In this document: piece by piece, positions 1-8,745 of the stretch
Position numbering within the stretch: position 1 is the stretch's first letter
Layout: every line of letters starts with the position of its first letter
Assembly (NCBI GenBank): GCA_039819065.1
Contig: JBCBSS010000052.1
Span: 1-44,244 of the forward strand
DNA length: 44,244 nucleotides
Origin: JBCBSS01 sp039819065
Lineage (GTDB): Bacteria > Bacteroidota > Bacteroidia > Cytophagales > Cyclobacteriaceae
Reading direction: 5' to 3'
Translations under genes and position numbers: made by a program
The notes under the pieces: model-generated
Told to the model about the DNA's origin: nothing
What the model saw: only the letters and a program-made list of their open reading frames with translations
Databases searched by the model: none

Positions 1-19
1 GGTTTACGTATAAAAAATC

Positions 20-1084
20 ATGTTCGCTAATAAAAAGTCACTTCCATACATTCTGGGAATCACATTGTTAGCTGCAATAGCTGGCTTTTCGGCATTCTCT
101 GAAAATGCAACCAGTGGCACCAAGAAAACAAGTAAAATCAATGGTTTAAACTTTGTTGCCCCTCCTAACCCCATCTCCAAAGAACAAATGTCGAGCATCC
201 AATTGTCTAACGGCAACTGGGTTGGAATTGTACCTTACGGCTACTCCAGGGGTAATTCCCCCAATGTTTGGTATGATACACCCAGACAATGGTGGGGTGA
301 GCGCTCGGAAGGGACCATAAAAACCATTGCTTATGCCAAGTCGATGGGGTTAAAGATCATGCTGAAACCGCATGTATGGGTTTTGGGCCAAGGGTGGGCC
401 GGCGATTATCAATTGGCTACGGATGAAGAATGGCAACAATGGGAAAAGGATTATGAAAAGTATATCCTTGCCTTTGCCCATATCGCTGATTCCATGGATG
501 TGGAGATGTTTTGTATTGGTACAGAGTACAGAAAAGCAGTAGTGGCAAGACCGGATTTCTGGAGGCAACTGATCAAAAAAACACGAGACGTTTACGACGG
601 CAAAGTCACCTATGCTGCCAATTGGGATAACTACCAGAATGTGCAATTCTGGGATCTTTTGGATTACATCGGCATAGACGCCTATTTCCCTTTATCAGAT
701 ACCAAAACACCGAATGTCGCAACACTAGCACAAGGCTGGAACAAAGACTTTCAAGATATCGATACCTTCAGACAGCAGTGGCAAAAACCGGTGATCTTCA
801 CTGAATATGGCTATCAAAGTATTGACTACAACACAGAAGGGCATTGGAAATTAAGCCAGGATACACTTTCTGTAAACCTTGAAGCACAAGCCAATGCCTA
901 TGAAGCTTTATACAGGACATTCTGGCCACAAAGCTGGTTTCATGGCGGTTTTCTATGGAAGTGGCACGCCAATCACTCACATTACGGTGGCCCATCATGC
1001 AAGCGTTTTACACCCCAGAATAAACCAGCACTTGACGTTGTAAAAAAGTGGTACGCTGACGAGTCCATTTTCATTCACCATTAG
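20..1084 (+). CDS. Glycoside hydrolase, GH113-like (beta-mannanase type TIM barrel)
   Basis: The 354-residue protein has an N-terminal hydrophobic segment (about residues 9-25) that acts as a signal peptide or anchor, so it is exported. The rest reads as a GH113-type (beta/alpha)8 barrel. The sequence GTEYR carries a glutamate at about residue 169, the expected acid/base at the end of strand 4. FTEYGY carries a glutamate at about 262, the expected nucleophile at the end of strand 7. Aromatic patches such as VWYDTPRQWW fit a glycan-binding cleft. Characterised GH113 members are endo-beta-1,4-mannanases, but many relatives are annotated only as glycosidase-like, so the substrate is inferred. 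No SusCD pair or other mannan gene is next to it, so it is not in a visible polysaccharide utilisation locus. ATG at 20 is the first start and is close to the window edge. Confidence 0.8.
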   Translation: MFANKKSLPYILGITLLAAIAGFSAFSENATSGTKKTSKINGLNFVAPPNPISKEQMSSIQLSNGNWVGIVPYGYSRGNSPNVWYDTPRQWWGERSEGTIKTIAYAKSMGLKIMLKPHVWVLGQGWAGDYQLATDEEWQQWEKDYEKYILAFAHIADSMDVEMFCIGTEYRKAVVARPDFWRQLIKKTRDVYDGKVTYAANWDNYQNVQFWDLLDYIGIDAYFPLSDTKTPNVATLAQGWNKDFQDIDTFRQQWQKPVIFTEYGYQSIDYNTEGHWKLSQDTLSVNLEAQANAYEALYRTFWPQSWFHGGFLWKWHANHSHYGGPSCKRFTPQNKPALDVVKKWYADESIFIHH

Positions 1085-1157
1085 TAAACATCTTATTCAC
1101 TTGATGTGTATTGGTCAAAAGAATAACTTCGTTTTCTAATTGAACAACTCCATCCAA

Positions 1158-1883
1158 ATGAGCTTTACGGAAAGTTTTAAGGCGAAAGATAATAATGAGC
1201 TTACCCGAGCCATTGCCTCAAGAAATGATCTATCACTGAGCGGAAAAATAGCCCTTGCTGACGCTATCGAAGAGCGAGAGCATATGAAAGCGTCATTTCG
1301 GGAAGAATACGATGCCCTGATAGATGATATAGGTATACAAAGAGAACGCATCCAAAACCTTGAATTCTTAAATCTCTTAGGGCTGAAACTGCAAAAGGAT
1401 GCCGAGACAATGGTACTCAAGCGCAGTTCTTCAGGCAACACATTGGATGTATTTGCTATCATCATTGGCGCAGTGCTTACGATGTTATGCTTTCCTATGG
1501 CTATAGGAGCGGCCTTTTTTCCACAGCCAGGGAGCCCAGCCATGGGCAATGCGTTCATGGTCATTTTGATGCTTGCCGCCGGAATCGCGGGTTTTTTACT
1601 ATTCTATAAAGGCCTGAATCGTAGGCTCACTTTAGGAAGGTTTGAATTATCTAAAATGGGTAATAACTGGGCACTAAAGCGGAGCACCGACTTATCTACC
1701 GAGTCCGTTCCTCTGCCAGATGGTGTGCAATTCTCACTTTTACAAAAGGAAGAAAAGTTTTGTCTGGCTTACGGTGATGACCAAAATGAAAAGCAACCGA
1801 TTTATGAGACAGAGGCTGAGAGCCTTGTCATTATAGAAAGCATGAAACGCTTAGTGGAAGTGCTTAATGGGGCTGAATACTAA
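1158..1883 (+). CDS. Hypothetical protein with two membrane helices
   Basis: I do not recognise a family. The N-terminal 100 residues are charged and helical (rich in E, K and R), probably a cytoplasmic coiled coil. Two hydrophobic segments follow at roughly residues 97-119 and 131-150 from the ATG, separated by a short loop with PQPGSPAMG, which gives a hairpin in the inner membrane. The last 90 residues are a soluble domain ending in LVEVLNGAEY. The first ATG is at 1158; an in-frame TTG at 1140 would add six residues and cannot be excluded. The stop codon overlaps the stop codon of the convergent deacylase gene, so the two share bases. Function unknown. Confidence 0.65.
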   Translation: MSFTESFKAKDNNELTRAIASRNDLSLSGKIALADAIEEREHMKASFREEYDALIDDIGIQRERIQNLEFLNLLGLKLQKDAETMVLKRSSSGNTLDVFAIIIGAVLTMLCFPMAIGAAFFPQPGSPAMGNAFMVILMLAAGIAGFLLFYKGLNRRLTLGRFELSKMGNNWALKRSTDLSTESVPLPDGVQFSLLQKEEKFCLAYGDDQNEKQPIYETEAESLVIIESMKRLVEVLNGAEY

Positions 1884-2797
1884 GGAGTATTGGCCTCCTC
1901 CACCACAAAGAAACCTTCGTTACCCGAGTTTTGATACAGTGGCATAAAGATCAGACCATCACAGGGCGATTCTATATTGCCATTGCGGTCACTAGCCAAT
2001 AACTCCCCTTTGCTAATCGGTTGGAAGTTGTAATAGCCCGGTTTCATTTTGAACCGATCAGTTCGTTCTACCCAATGCATGTATTTGACCTTTACCAGAT
2101 GAGGGTAATCGGTAATCATATCCTCTATGATCTGATCATGTCGAGAAAACTCGCCACCGTGTTGCCGTTCAATATTACCTGAAGCAAACAGTAGCTCCCA
2201 GATGCCTGAGGTATGCAATTCTACCGCCTTTTGGCTACCAATTAATCCTCCTTCAAAGGCGAAGGAGATAAAGCCGCGATCATGCATGAACTTCAGTAAA
2301 GTACCTTTCAGGTATTTGTCCAAATCCAGCACTATAGGAAGCTTGAGCACCTTCACCATGTGTACAGTGCTTTCATCTTGAGGTATGATGACAAAATTGC
2401 CTTTATCCGAAGAAGTAGCGTGTAAATCAACCAGTATTTTTTCTGTATAATCACCCTCCGATTCCTCCTCTATCAAGTTCAGCAGGTCCAGCACTTCTTT
2501 GTCCTCGACGCCAAGATCGCCATTGGACCTGTTCGTTAGACCCTGGATATTCTCCTCCGTCCAACACCTATTCATGTCATAGTCTAAAAACCTCCTTTCC
2601 GCATGGATAGCGGCAGTATTACCCAGAAGGCCAATAATCTTTCCTTTGAATGGAATATCGTTTTGCTCGATTGCTTCAAAAACCCTGTAGATGGCTTTTG
2701 CTCCGGTGAGTTCATTGCCATGTAAGGCACCTATAAATATAATTAAAGGTCCTCGTTCAGCACTTTCAAATTTATTGATTAACCTGGTGTTGCTCAT
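1880..2797 (-). CDS. AspA/AstE-family zinc deacylase (succinylglutamate desuccinylase/aspartoacylase-like)
   Basis: A cytosolic metallohydrolase of about 305 residues in the M14-related AspA/AstE superfamily, which cleaves N-acyl amino acids or C-terminal amide-linked amino acids. GALHGNE (His26, Glu29) and VDLHATS (His126) supply the three expected zinc ligands. DMNRCW (around 74-79) matches the substrate-carboxylate DxNR motif. FEGG (Glu182) fits the catalytic glutamate. The C-terminal 100 residues match the beta domain that closes over the active site in this family. Its start lies inside the 3' end of the upstream ligase gene (26-base overlap), so the two are probably translationally coupled and act on the same metabolite. 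The exact substrate cannot be read from the sequence. Confidence 0.85.
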   Translation of the reverse strand: MSNTRLINKFESAERGPLIIFIGALHGNELTGAKAIYRVFEAIEQNDIPFKGKIIGLLGNTAAIHAERRFLDYDMNRCWTEENIQGLTNRSNGDLGVEDKEVLDLLNLIEEESEGDYTEKILVDLHATSSDKGNFVIIPQDESTVHMVKVLKLPIVLDLDKYLKGTLLKFMHDRGFISFAFEGGLIGSQKAVELHTSGIWELLFASGNIERQHGGEFSRHDQIIEDMITDYPHLVKVKYMHWVERTDRFKMKPGYYNFQPISKGELLASDRNGNIESPCDGLIFMPLYQNSGNEGFFVVEEANTP

Positions 2798-4727
2798 TAG
2801 AATTATTTGACCTGTTATGATGAGCCGCTTTCAAAAGGCCGGCTGTAATGTTCAAAAAATTACCTTCGGTCACGATACCTACCAACTTGCTTTTCTTAAC
2901 CACAGGGAGGCAACCTATCTGACGTTCGCGTAGGGTATTCATTGCTTCAAAGATAGTGGATTCAGGATCAATGGTAATCGGTGTTTTGATCATCAAATCT
3001 TCCACAGTCACATTATCATCGCTTTCGAACTTCCGCTGTTGGCAGAAGTATCGCATCAACATTCTGGACGATAGCAATCCAATTAAATTCCCTTTGTCAT
3101 CTTCTACCGGTGTGTACCTGATCCTTTGCCAGTCCATCATATCAGCTACCAGCTCAGGGATATCCTCCTTATGCACAGTAAAAAGATCTGTAGTCATAAA
3201 CTCTTCCACTAGAATAGAAGAAGGGTGCCAGTTTGAAATATCCTCCAGGTTAGCCAATTCCCATTCGTGTATCGGCATGCCCTTTTTCTGGTTCTTTGAC
3301 ATACAAGAGGTTATGGCCATTAGCACTTCTTCTTTAGAACATTCTTTACTCATGGAAGAGAAAGAATTCAACAGCCAGGTAGCACCAGTCCTCCTCGTTT
3401 CATTTCTGGCTTCAATGACCTCCAGATACCTGTTTATGTCCTCAGGGTTGACATCATTCTTTTCTAGCCCTTCTCGGCAAATAGGCAGCAATTCATCTTT
3501 GATCAGCTGACGGACACCCACCTTCTTACCATTGAACCAACGCAGTTCCGTATTGATGCCATTGAATGCGGTAGTCATAAAATTAGATTTGGCATCATCG
3601 AAATCCATCAACTCAGATACATTAGGGTAATGGTCACCAAAAGCATTCATCAAACCCAACCAAAATGCTGCATTTGATACTTGGTCAATCACACTCGGGC
3701 CAGCCGGAAAAATACGGTTTTCTATGCGCAGATGGGGTTTACCATTTGGGCTAATGCCGTAGCATGGGCGGTTCCATCTATACACGGTAGAATTATGTAT
3801 CGTCAATGCTTTCAATTTCGGTGTTTGACCGTTCTTCAACGTATTTAAACAATCCTTCTCTATATTGGCCATTAACATGACCCGAAACCTTGCTATGTCT
3901 TCACGGTATAGATCAAGGATAGAATCCTTGAGCCACTTATTACCAAACATAACACGGGCACTTCGGTCCCTGAGGTGCTCACTTGTCACCCTTGTATCTA
4001 CAGACTGCTGAAAAAGAGCAATTCTGGTTTCATTCCATAACCGCTTACCAAACAAAAGCGGTGAATTGGAGGCAATCGCCAATACCGGCGCTGTCAATAG
4101 TTGCGCTACATTATACTTCTCTACAAAGTCATCCGGATCAACCTGCAAATGAACCTGAAAACTAGTATTGCACGCCTCCAACATAGCGGAATCATGCTTC
4201 AGGTTCAACTCGTCGATACCTCTTATACGCAGCTCATATTGCTTTCCTCTCAGCTTGCTTATCGCCTTTACCAGGGCATGATACCTCGACAAAGGTGTCA
4301 AGTTCTCCATCTCAAGGTCAAACTTCCTCAGCGTCGGCAGAATACCGGTAATGATATAGTCAATACCCATTTCATCGGTAACCGTCTTAAGCTGATGTAG
4401 CACCTCATCGATCTCACTTTCCAGTTGAGAAAAACAATTAGTCGTAAATGGTTTAGGGAGCAGGTTGGCCTCCAGATTAAACTTGGCCAATTCAGTGGTG
4501 AAAAGCTCGTTATCGAGTTTATCCAGTACTTCTAAATTAACAGGCGAAGGCTTCAAATGGTTATCAATAAGGCATATTTCCTGCTCGGCTCCTATATGGA
4601 TGGGACCATCATCAAACCAGTTGTCCCTTAACATGATTTCGAGTGCTTGAATATCCCGTAACAAACAGCGTGTGAAGTGATTGAGCTGCTTTTGTGTAGA
4701 TACCAATTTTACATTGAGGTCCCCCAT
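2772..4727 (-). CDS. GCS2-type carboxylate-amine ligase with C-terminal CBS pair
   Basis: The first 450 residues belong to the GCS2/YbdK branch of glutamate-cysteine ligase-like enzymes. HIGAEQE (residues 44-50) is the conserved metal/ATP-binding start of the fold, NLEANLLP and CNTSFQVHLQ are typical strands, and HLRIENRIFPAGPS is the conserved basic stretch. This family forms gamma-glutamyl or similar amide bonds at the expense of ATP. Residues about 505-562 and 575-632 are two CBS domains (EEFMTTDLFTV and VEDLMIKTPITI), forming a Bateman module that usually senses adenine nucleotides. ATG at 4727 is chosen; an upstream in-frame TTG at 4769 is less likely. The gene overlaps the start of the deacylase by 26 bases. 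The fusion suggests energy-state control of the ligase; the true substrate is unknown. Confidence 0.85.
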   Translation of the reverse strand: MGDLNVKLVSTQKQLNHFTRCLLRDIQALEIMLRDNWFDDGPIHIGAEQEICLIDNHLKPSPVNLEVLDKLDNELFTTELAKFNLEANLLPKPFTTNCFSQLESEIDEVLHQLKTVTDEMGIDYIITGILPTLRKFDLEMENLTPLSRYHALVKAISKLRGKQYELRIRGIDELNLKHDSAMLEACNTSFQVHLQVDPDDFVEKYNVAQLLTAPVLAIASNSPLLFGKRLWNETRIALFQQSVDTRVTSEHLRDRSARVMFGNKWLKDSILDLYREDIARFRVMLMANIEKDCLNTLKNGQTPKLKALTIHNSTVYRWNRPCYGISPNGKPHLRIENRIFPAGPSVIDQVSNAAFWLGLMNAFGDHYPNVSELMDFDDAKSNFMTTAFNGINTELRWFNGKKVGVRQLIKDELLPICREGLEKNDVNPEDINRYLEVIEARNETRRTGATWLLNSFSSMSKECSKEEVLMAITSCMSKNQKKGMPIHEWELANLEDISNWHPSSILVEEFMTTDLFTVHKEDIPELVADMMDWQRIRYTPVEDDKGNLIGLLSSRMLMRYFCQQRKFESDDNVTVEDLMIKTPITIDPESTIFEAMNTLRERQIGCLPVVKKSKLVGIVTEGNFLNITAGLLKAAHHNRSNNSNEQHQVNQ

Positions 4728-4836
4728 GATAATTAAGGTTAGATTAAATATTTCCTGTCCCTCTGACAAAGCAATCCGCCAAGTCCATTATATTGAAAGC
4801 TGATGACTTAATTTGTAGTATTTATCAATCAAAAAC

Positions 4837-5709
4837 ATGACGAAAGCCAGCTTTTCTCTGATTTTCATACTTATCACTCAGGTATTAAGGGCTCAACCCG
4901 GTACCGATATCTATCTTTTTGACCTTAAAGCAGTAAGTGGGCAAATTGAAATCTCAAACCCAAAAAACGTTACCCAACGCACTGGTTACGACAATCAGCC
5001 TTACTTCTATAGTAAAGGGAAGCGGTTATTCTACACGGCATTGATAGACGGTAGTCAAACGGAAATCTTCTCCTATGATCTATCCAAAAATCAGAGTGTC
5101 AAAATGACCAACACTGAGGAAAGTGAGTATTCTCCAACCATTACACCCGATAAGCGCTCCTTTTCTACCATCAGAGTTGAGAAAGATGGAACACAACGGT
5201 TATGGCAATTTCCCATCAAGGGAGGAGAACCTTCTCTGGTTTTCAATGATGTTAAGCCTGTTGGTTATCACTGTTGGGTGGATAAAGAAAGAATAGTCAT
5301 GTTCGTATTGGGTGAGCCGAATACCATGCAAGTCGGCCTTACTTCCTCGCAGCAATCAAGTAAAATAGCTGAAAGTGTTGGTCGCTCATTTCATCATATT
5401 CCCAATAGTGAATTGATCAGTTTTATACATAAAGAGACTGATGAACAGTGGTTTATCAAAAGCTACAACCCAGAGACCGGAGCAATAAAAACTATCGTTA
5501 AAACACTTCCCAAAAGTGAGGATATTGCATGGTTAAAGGATGGCACCGTTCTAATGGGTTCTGAAAATGTGTTGTACAAGTTCCACCCGAAACAGGATAA
5601 GTCTTGGGTTAAAGTAGTGGATTTGAACGAATTCAATTTGCCTAATGGTTTTACCAGATTGGCTGTAGATTCTGGTAATAAAAAACTAGCCATTGTGGTC
5701 AATGAATGA
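4837..5709 (+). CDS. Exported TolB/WD40-like beta-propeller protein
   Basis: A 290-residue protein with a signal peptide (MTKASFSLIFILITQVLRAQ) predicted to be cleaved near residue 19. The mature part is built of repeated blades with the TolB/PD40 pattern, for example GYDNQPYFYSKGKRLFYTA, SEYSPTITPDKRSF and VEKDGTQRLWQFP, in which a turn with aspartate or lysine precedes a hydrophobic strand. Such proteins act as periplasmic binding scaffolds or as inactive relatives of dipeptidyl-peptidase propellers. No catalytic domain follows the propeller. It is transcribed divergently from the ligase gene, and its stop is one base from the convergent stop of the next lipoprotein gene. Confidence 0.7.
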   Translation: MTKASFSLIFILITQVLRAQPGTDIYLFDLKAVSGQIEISNPKNVTQRTGYDNQPYFYSKGKRLFYTALIDGSQTEIFSYDLSKNQSVKMTNTEESEYSPTITPDKRSFSTIRVEKDGTQRLWQFPIKGGEPSLVFNDVKPVGYHCWVDKERIVMFVLGEPNTMQVGLTSSQQSSKIAESVGRSFHHIPNSELISFIHKETDEQWFIKSYNPETGAIKTIVKTLPKSEDIAWLKDGTVLMGSENVLYKFHPKQDKSWVKVVDLNEFNLPNGFTRLAVDSGNKKLAIVVNE

Positions 5710-5710
5710 G

Positions 5711-6811
5711 CTATAAGTTCTCTTCTTCCCCTACTATTTTTCTTAAGTGAAGGTTATCGTAGAATAGTTTTGTACTGAGCGTATCTACAAAAATTCCATC
5801 GGTAGAAAAGGAGAATTCTTCCAACCCTTGGGGTGTATAGTAGGTGAATTTTCCTTGGAACCTCCCCCCTTTTCTAAGCTTTATCACTTCATCCCAGCTT
5901 TGGTCAAGTGGTCTTTGATCTAGCAGAATGGATCCTTCTGGGGTCAAAATATTACTGTTAACTGAAACGTTACAATGCGATGGTTTAACGGAAAGGATAT
6001 GATTACTGTGGTTGACTAGTCTTAAGTTGAGGTGCAAGCTATCCGCTTTCTGATAACTTGATAACGTTATGGCCATTCCATTGATGGCTATTTCCTGATC
6101 AGAGATTTGAACAAATTGTTGGTATTGATTGGGCGGAGTGGGTATTCCTGTATGTTCAGTAATCGCTTCATCATTAGGGGATTTTTCCTGAATGTTTTCA
6201 TCCCAATATTGCATTTGTTGGTTAGCAAAAGCTTCTTGGTCGATAGCATAGGTAAACTTAGTTAACTGATCTTCGAACCCATAGTTGGACAGGTAGGCTT
6301 GATACTCTTGTTCTTCACTACGGAACTCGTAAGTGTAGTTTTCAAGACGCTTACTCTCTAATTCCAAAAATCCCAAGTTCATACTGTATACAGGTTGTGC
6401 ATCACCTTTTAAGCCATATTGATGGAATAACCACCTTGAATTGACAGGATTAAACTTAACGACAAAATATCGTCCAGCTTCAGTGTTTTGGCTGCCACAA
6501 TCAGCACTTAGCGTAGTGCTCCTTGTACCATCAGTCAGTGCTATCTGTGCTTCGCTACAATGAATTGTTACCTTCTCCTGATCATCACCGTCCAGCATAC
6601 CATGTACTTCATATTCGCCATTCTCCAAAATGTACAATGCCGCAAAAAGGGACAATCCCTGTGCTGTCTTTACCGCCTTGCCCTCGTATTGAAGCCTAAC
6701 GGCGGCTTGGTTTACCTCAAAGTCATTCAGGACAGATTGATAACGCTGACCTGAATCACAACTTATGAAGACTAGTACTGTGGAGATAATAAGTAGTAGA
6801 GAGGGTTTCAT
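5711..6811 (-). CDS. Hypothetical lipoprotein
   Basis: The chosen ATG gives MKPSLLLIISTVLVFISC, an SPII signal with the lipobox cysteine at residue 18, followed by DSGQ. A longer reading from a GTG at 6862 would place 17 extra residues, encoded by the amylase terminator hairpin, before the signal peptide, so it is rejected. The mature 350 residues are rich in beta-type sequence. They include a segment resembling an immunoglobulin-like fold (IAINGMAITLSSYQKADSL, then LNLRLVNHSNHILSVKP) and no catalytic motif I can name. The gene lies downstream of the amylase on the same strand but behind a strong terminator, so it probably has its own promoter or depends on read-through. I do not recognise the family. 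Confidence 0.65.
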   Translation of the reverse strand: MKPSLLLIISTVLVFISCDSGQRYQSVLNDFEVNQAAVRLQYEGKAVKTAQGLSLFAALYILENGEYEVHGMLDGDDQEKVTIHCSEAQIALTDGTRSTTLSADCGSQNTEAGRYFVVKFNPVNSRWLFHQYGLKGDAQPVYSMNLGFLELESKRLENYTYEFRSEEQEYQAYLSNYGFEDQLTKFTYAIDQEAFANQQMQYWDENIQEKSPNDEAITEHTGIPTPPNQYQQFVQISDQEIAINGMAITLSSYQKADSLHLNLRLVNHSNHILSVKPSHCNVSVNSNILTPEGSILLDQRPLDQSWDEVIKLRKGGRFQGKFTYYTPQGLEEFSFSTDGIFVDTLSTKLFYDNLHLRKIVGEEENL

Positions 6812-6826
6812 TACTGGCTTTGATAA

Positions 6827-6856
6827 GAAAAAAGGAAAGAAGCCCCGAAGGGCTTC
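6827..6856 (-). terminator. Rho-independent terminator of the alpha-amylase gene
   Basis: Read on the minus strand, a perfect 7-bp stem GAAGCCC/GGGCTTC closes a TTCG tetraloop, followed by TTTCCTTTTTTC. It begins five bases after the amylase stop codon. The ultra-stable UUCG loop and T-tract make this a textbook intrinsic terminator. Confidence 0.9.
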
Positions 6857-6861
6857 GATCA

Positions 6862-8286
6862 CTATTTAGGGGACCATATTGAATAGCTATTCGGGGGTGC
6901 CTGAATTTTGACCCATCTATTACTTTGGGTCCTAGGCTCCCACCCAGAGTTGCCTGTAAAGTCTTTAATTGTTGTATTGCTCCAATTTGTCTGGATCCAT
7001 CTTTCTTTCCATGAACCCGAATTATTGATATAAACAACTATGCCTGGACTACCATTTCTGCGAGCTATGTATTCGTCGTTGTCCGTATACAGTACGGATG
7101 TAGAACCAGTGGCTTTGTTTCTATGGATCCAAATCAGATTGTTCAGTTTGTTTTTATCTAACCAATCTTCGTAGTCTCTGTAAAAAAGAGTAGGATATCC
7201 TTCGTGAGTGAATATGTAGGCATAAGCCAACATCTTCTTCCAGATTACATCCGTATCGTGGTTGGTAACGAATGTCACTGCCTTAGCAGGATCTCTTTTC
7301 CAAAGCATATCGTCGTTAAGGCTATTCAGGTTATTCCCGTCGAAGGCCCTGTCCATAGCGTAGTAGGCAGCAAAATCGAAGGCCGAAGACCTACGTCCTG
7401 TGCTGTTTACCCAGTTTTGAAGGGTGTTCGCATTGCCATCCCAATTCTCACCTACTGCAAAACCGCCGGTGTAGTCAACCCAGTCTCTTACTACCCATCC
7501 ACCGAAACCTTTCACATAGTCGAATCTCCAGCCGTCAAACTTCATCGTATTCTTGTAGTATTTGGCCATGCTGTAGTTCTTCTTCCAAAGCCAGTCTTGA
7601 ACGTAAGGCTGAGAGTGACTCAAGTCAGGGAAACCAGCAAAAACACCTTCATCAGCACTTCTGATGTTATTAGGGTGAAAATCAGAAGCTGATCTGTAGA
7701 ATTGGCCTGAAGCGGGATTGTAGTCTGTATAAGTATTCTTACCAGCCCACGGGTTCCATTCCAAATCTCCACCACTATTGTGGTTGATCACGATATCTGC
7801 ATAAACATCTATATTTCTCTGATGTGCTTTAGAAATGAGGCTTTGCAGTTCAGATTTAGAACCAAACCTTGTTTCGGTAGAGCCTTTCTGATTGTAGTTA
7901 CCGAAATCCCAATAATCAAACGGATCATATCCCATAGAGAATGGGCCATTGAGTGTCTTGTTCACTGGTGGTAACCAAATGGCTGAGATACCTGCGTTAT
8001 TCCAGGAGTCAATCTTACCTTTAACTGTGTTCCACCAATTGCCACCAGAAGGTACATTCCAATAGAACGCTTGCATCATTACCCCACCACCGGGGCCAGC
8101 ACTGGCTTCATTTTTATGCTGCTTGTGAAATTCACCTGTTACATCGATTTCCTGGAAATTACTATTCTCCAAGTCGGGTTGCGGGTCTTCTACCAAGGTG
8201 TCCGAACATCCAAAAAGGAACACGGACACCATGAAGAAACTCATAAAGCTCTTACGAAGAGCTCGAAAATTACTATCTGCTTTCAT
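6862..8286 (-). CDS. Lipoprotein alpha-amylase, GH13 (archaeal GH13_7-like)
   Basis: A 474-residue endo-acting starch hydrolase, tethered to the membrane by an SPII signal (VSVFLFGC, Cys27). The catalytic (beta/alpha)8 barrel has the four GH13 regions: DIVINH (His169); GWRFDYVKG with nucleophile Asp256; GENWD with acid/base Glu280; and NHDTD with transition-state stabiliser Asp344. Phrases such as VMMQAFYWNVPSGGNWW, FSMGYDPFDYWD, TETRFGSKSEL and PTLFYRDYEDWL are, from memory, nearly those of Thermococcales alpha-amylases (subfamily GH13_7), and the C-terminal beta domain ends in YSIWSPK like theirs. There is no starch-binding module, no type IX secretion tail and no SusCD neighbour. The gene is monocistronic: it has its own terminator and a long upstream region with LacI-type palindromes. 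Confidence 0.93.
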   Translation of the reverse strand: MKADSNFRALRKSFMSFFMVSVFLFGCSDTLVEDPQPDLENSNFQEIDVTGEFHKQHKNEASAGPGGGVMMQAFYWNVPSGGNWWNTVKGKIDSWNNAGISAIWLPPVNKTLNGPFSMGYDPFDYWDFGNYNQKGSTETRFGSKSELQSLISKAHQRNIDVYADIVINHNSGGDLEWNPWAGKNTYTDYNPASGQFYRSASDFHPNNIRSADEGVFAGFPDLSHSQPYVQDWLWKKNYSMAKYYKNTMKFDGWRFDYVKGFGGWVVRDWVDYTGGFAVGENWDGNANTLQNWVNSTGRRSSAFDFAAYYAMDRAFDGNNLNSLNDDMLWKRDPAKAVTFVTNHDTDVIWKKMLAYAYIFTHEGYPTLFYRDYEDWLDKNKLNNLIWIHRNKATGSTSVLYTDNDEYIARRNGSPGIVVYINNSGSWKERWIQTNWSNTTIKDFTGNSGWEPRTQSNRWVKIQAPPNSYSIWSPK

Positions 8287-8403
8287 GGTATATAAGTGTT
8301 TGTTAATTGTTAGCCGAAGGTCCTCTAAAGTGCTTGCAGCTCAATGGTTAGCCCAACACTCAATATTGCACAATTAAAAGATAGGGTTGAAAATACTATC
8401 TTT

Positions 8404-8415
8404 TTAAACGCTTTC
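8404..8415. promoter_or_regulatory. Putative LacI-family operator half-palindrome
   Basis: TTAAACGCTTTC is an imperfect palindrome with the central CG/GC step and AAAC..GTTT-type arms typical of LacI/CcpA-family operators. It is about 120 bases upstream of the amylase start, the nearest of four similar elements. This is pattern recognition only. Confidence 0.35.
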
Positions 8416-8507
8416 CTCTTGGTGAAAAATCATTAAAGCTGAATGAATTTAGTGAAATAAATTGCAATAAATAAAGGGTTTAAGTCAGTTTTGTTTAAAA
8501 AATTCAT

Positions 8508-8533
8508 CGTAACCGTTTGTGCAAACGTTTACG
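8508..8533. promoter_or_regulatory. Inverted pair of LacI-type operators upstream of the amylase
   Basis: Two abutting 12-mers, GTAACCGTTTGT (8509-8520) and GCAAACGTTTAC (8521-8532), form a 26-base inverted repeat with arms CGTAA-CGTTTG and CAAACG-TTACG around a TG spacer. The second 12-mer matches the general LacI-family operator with a central CG and near-palindromic GCAAAC/GTTTGC arms. It lies about 225-250 bases upstream of the amylase start. No other gene start is nearby, so amylase control is the natural target. Confidence 0.5.
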
Positions 8534-8733
8534 GAGATAAATTTATTTTTTGCACTGATCCAATATTTTATTTTGCATTTTACATCATAAAATCATATTA
8601 ATTATTGACAAAAGTCATCAAAAAATTATCTACCGATCAAAAGGCTCTTGTACGTGTCATAATTGTTAATTGATTGGAAATACTATTTGATTTGGCTAGG
8701 AGAATTACCTAGTTTTTGTAAGAAATAACTTTA

Positions 8734-8745
8734 GCAATCGTTTGC
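8734..8745. promoter_or_regulatory. LacI-type operator-like palindrome
   Basis: GCAATCGTTTGC is a 12-bp palindrome with a single mismatch (arms GCAATC and, reverse-complemented, GCAAAC) and a central CG. It repeats the half-site seen at 8521-8532, about 450 bases upstream of the amylase start. Confidence 0.4.

Noticed and set aside
6812..6862. GTG-initiated extension of the lipoprotein gene
   Set aside because: It would translate the amylase terminator hairpin and put 17 residues before a clean lipoprotein signal; the ATG at 6811 is better.
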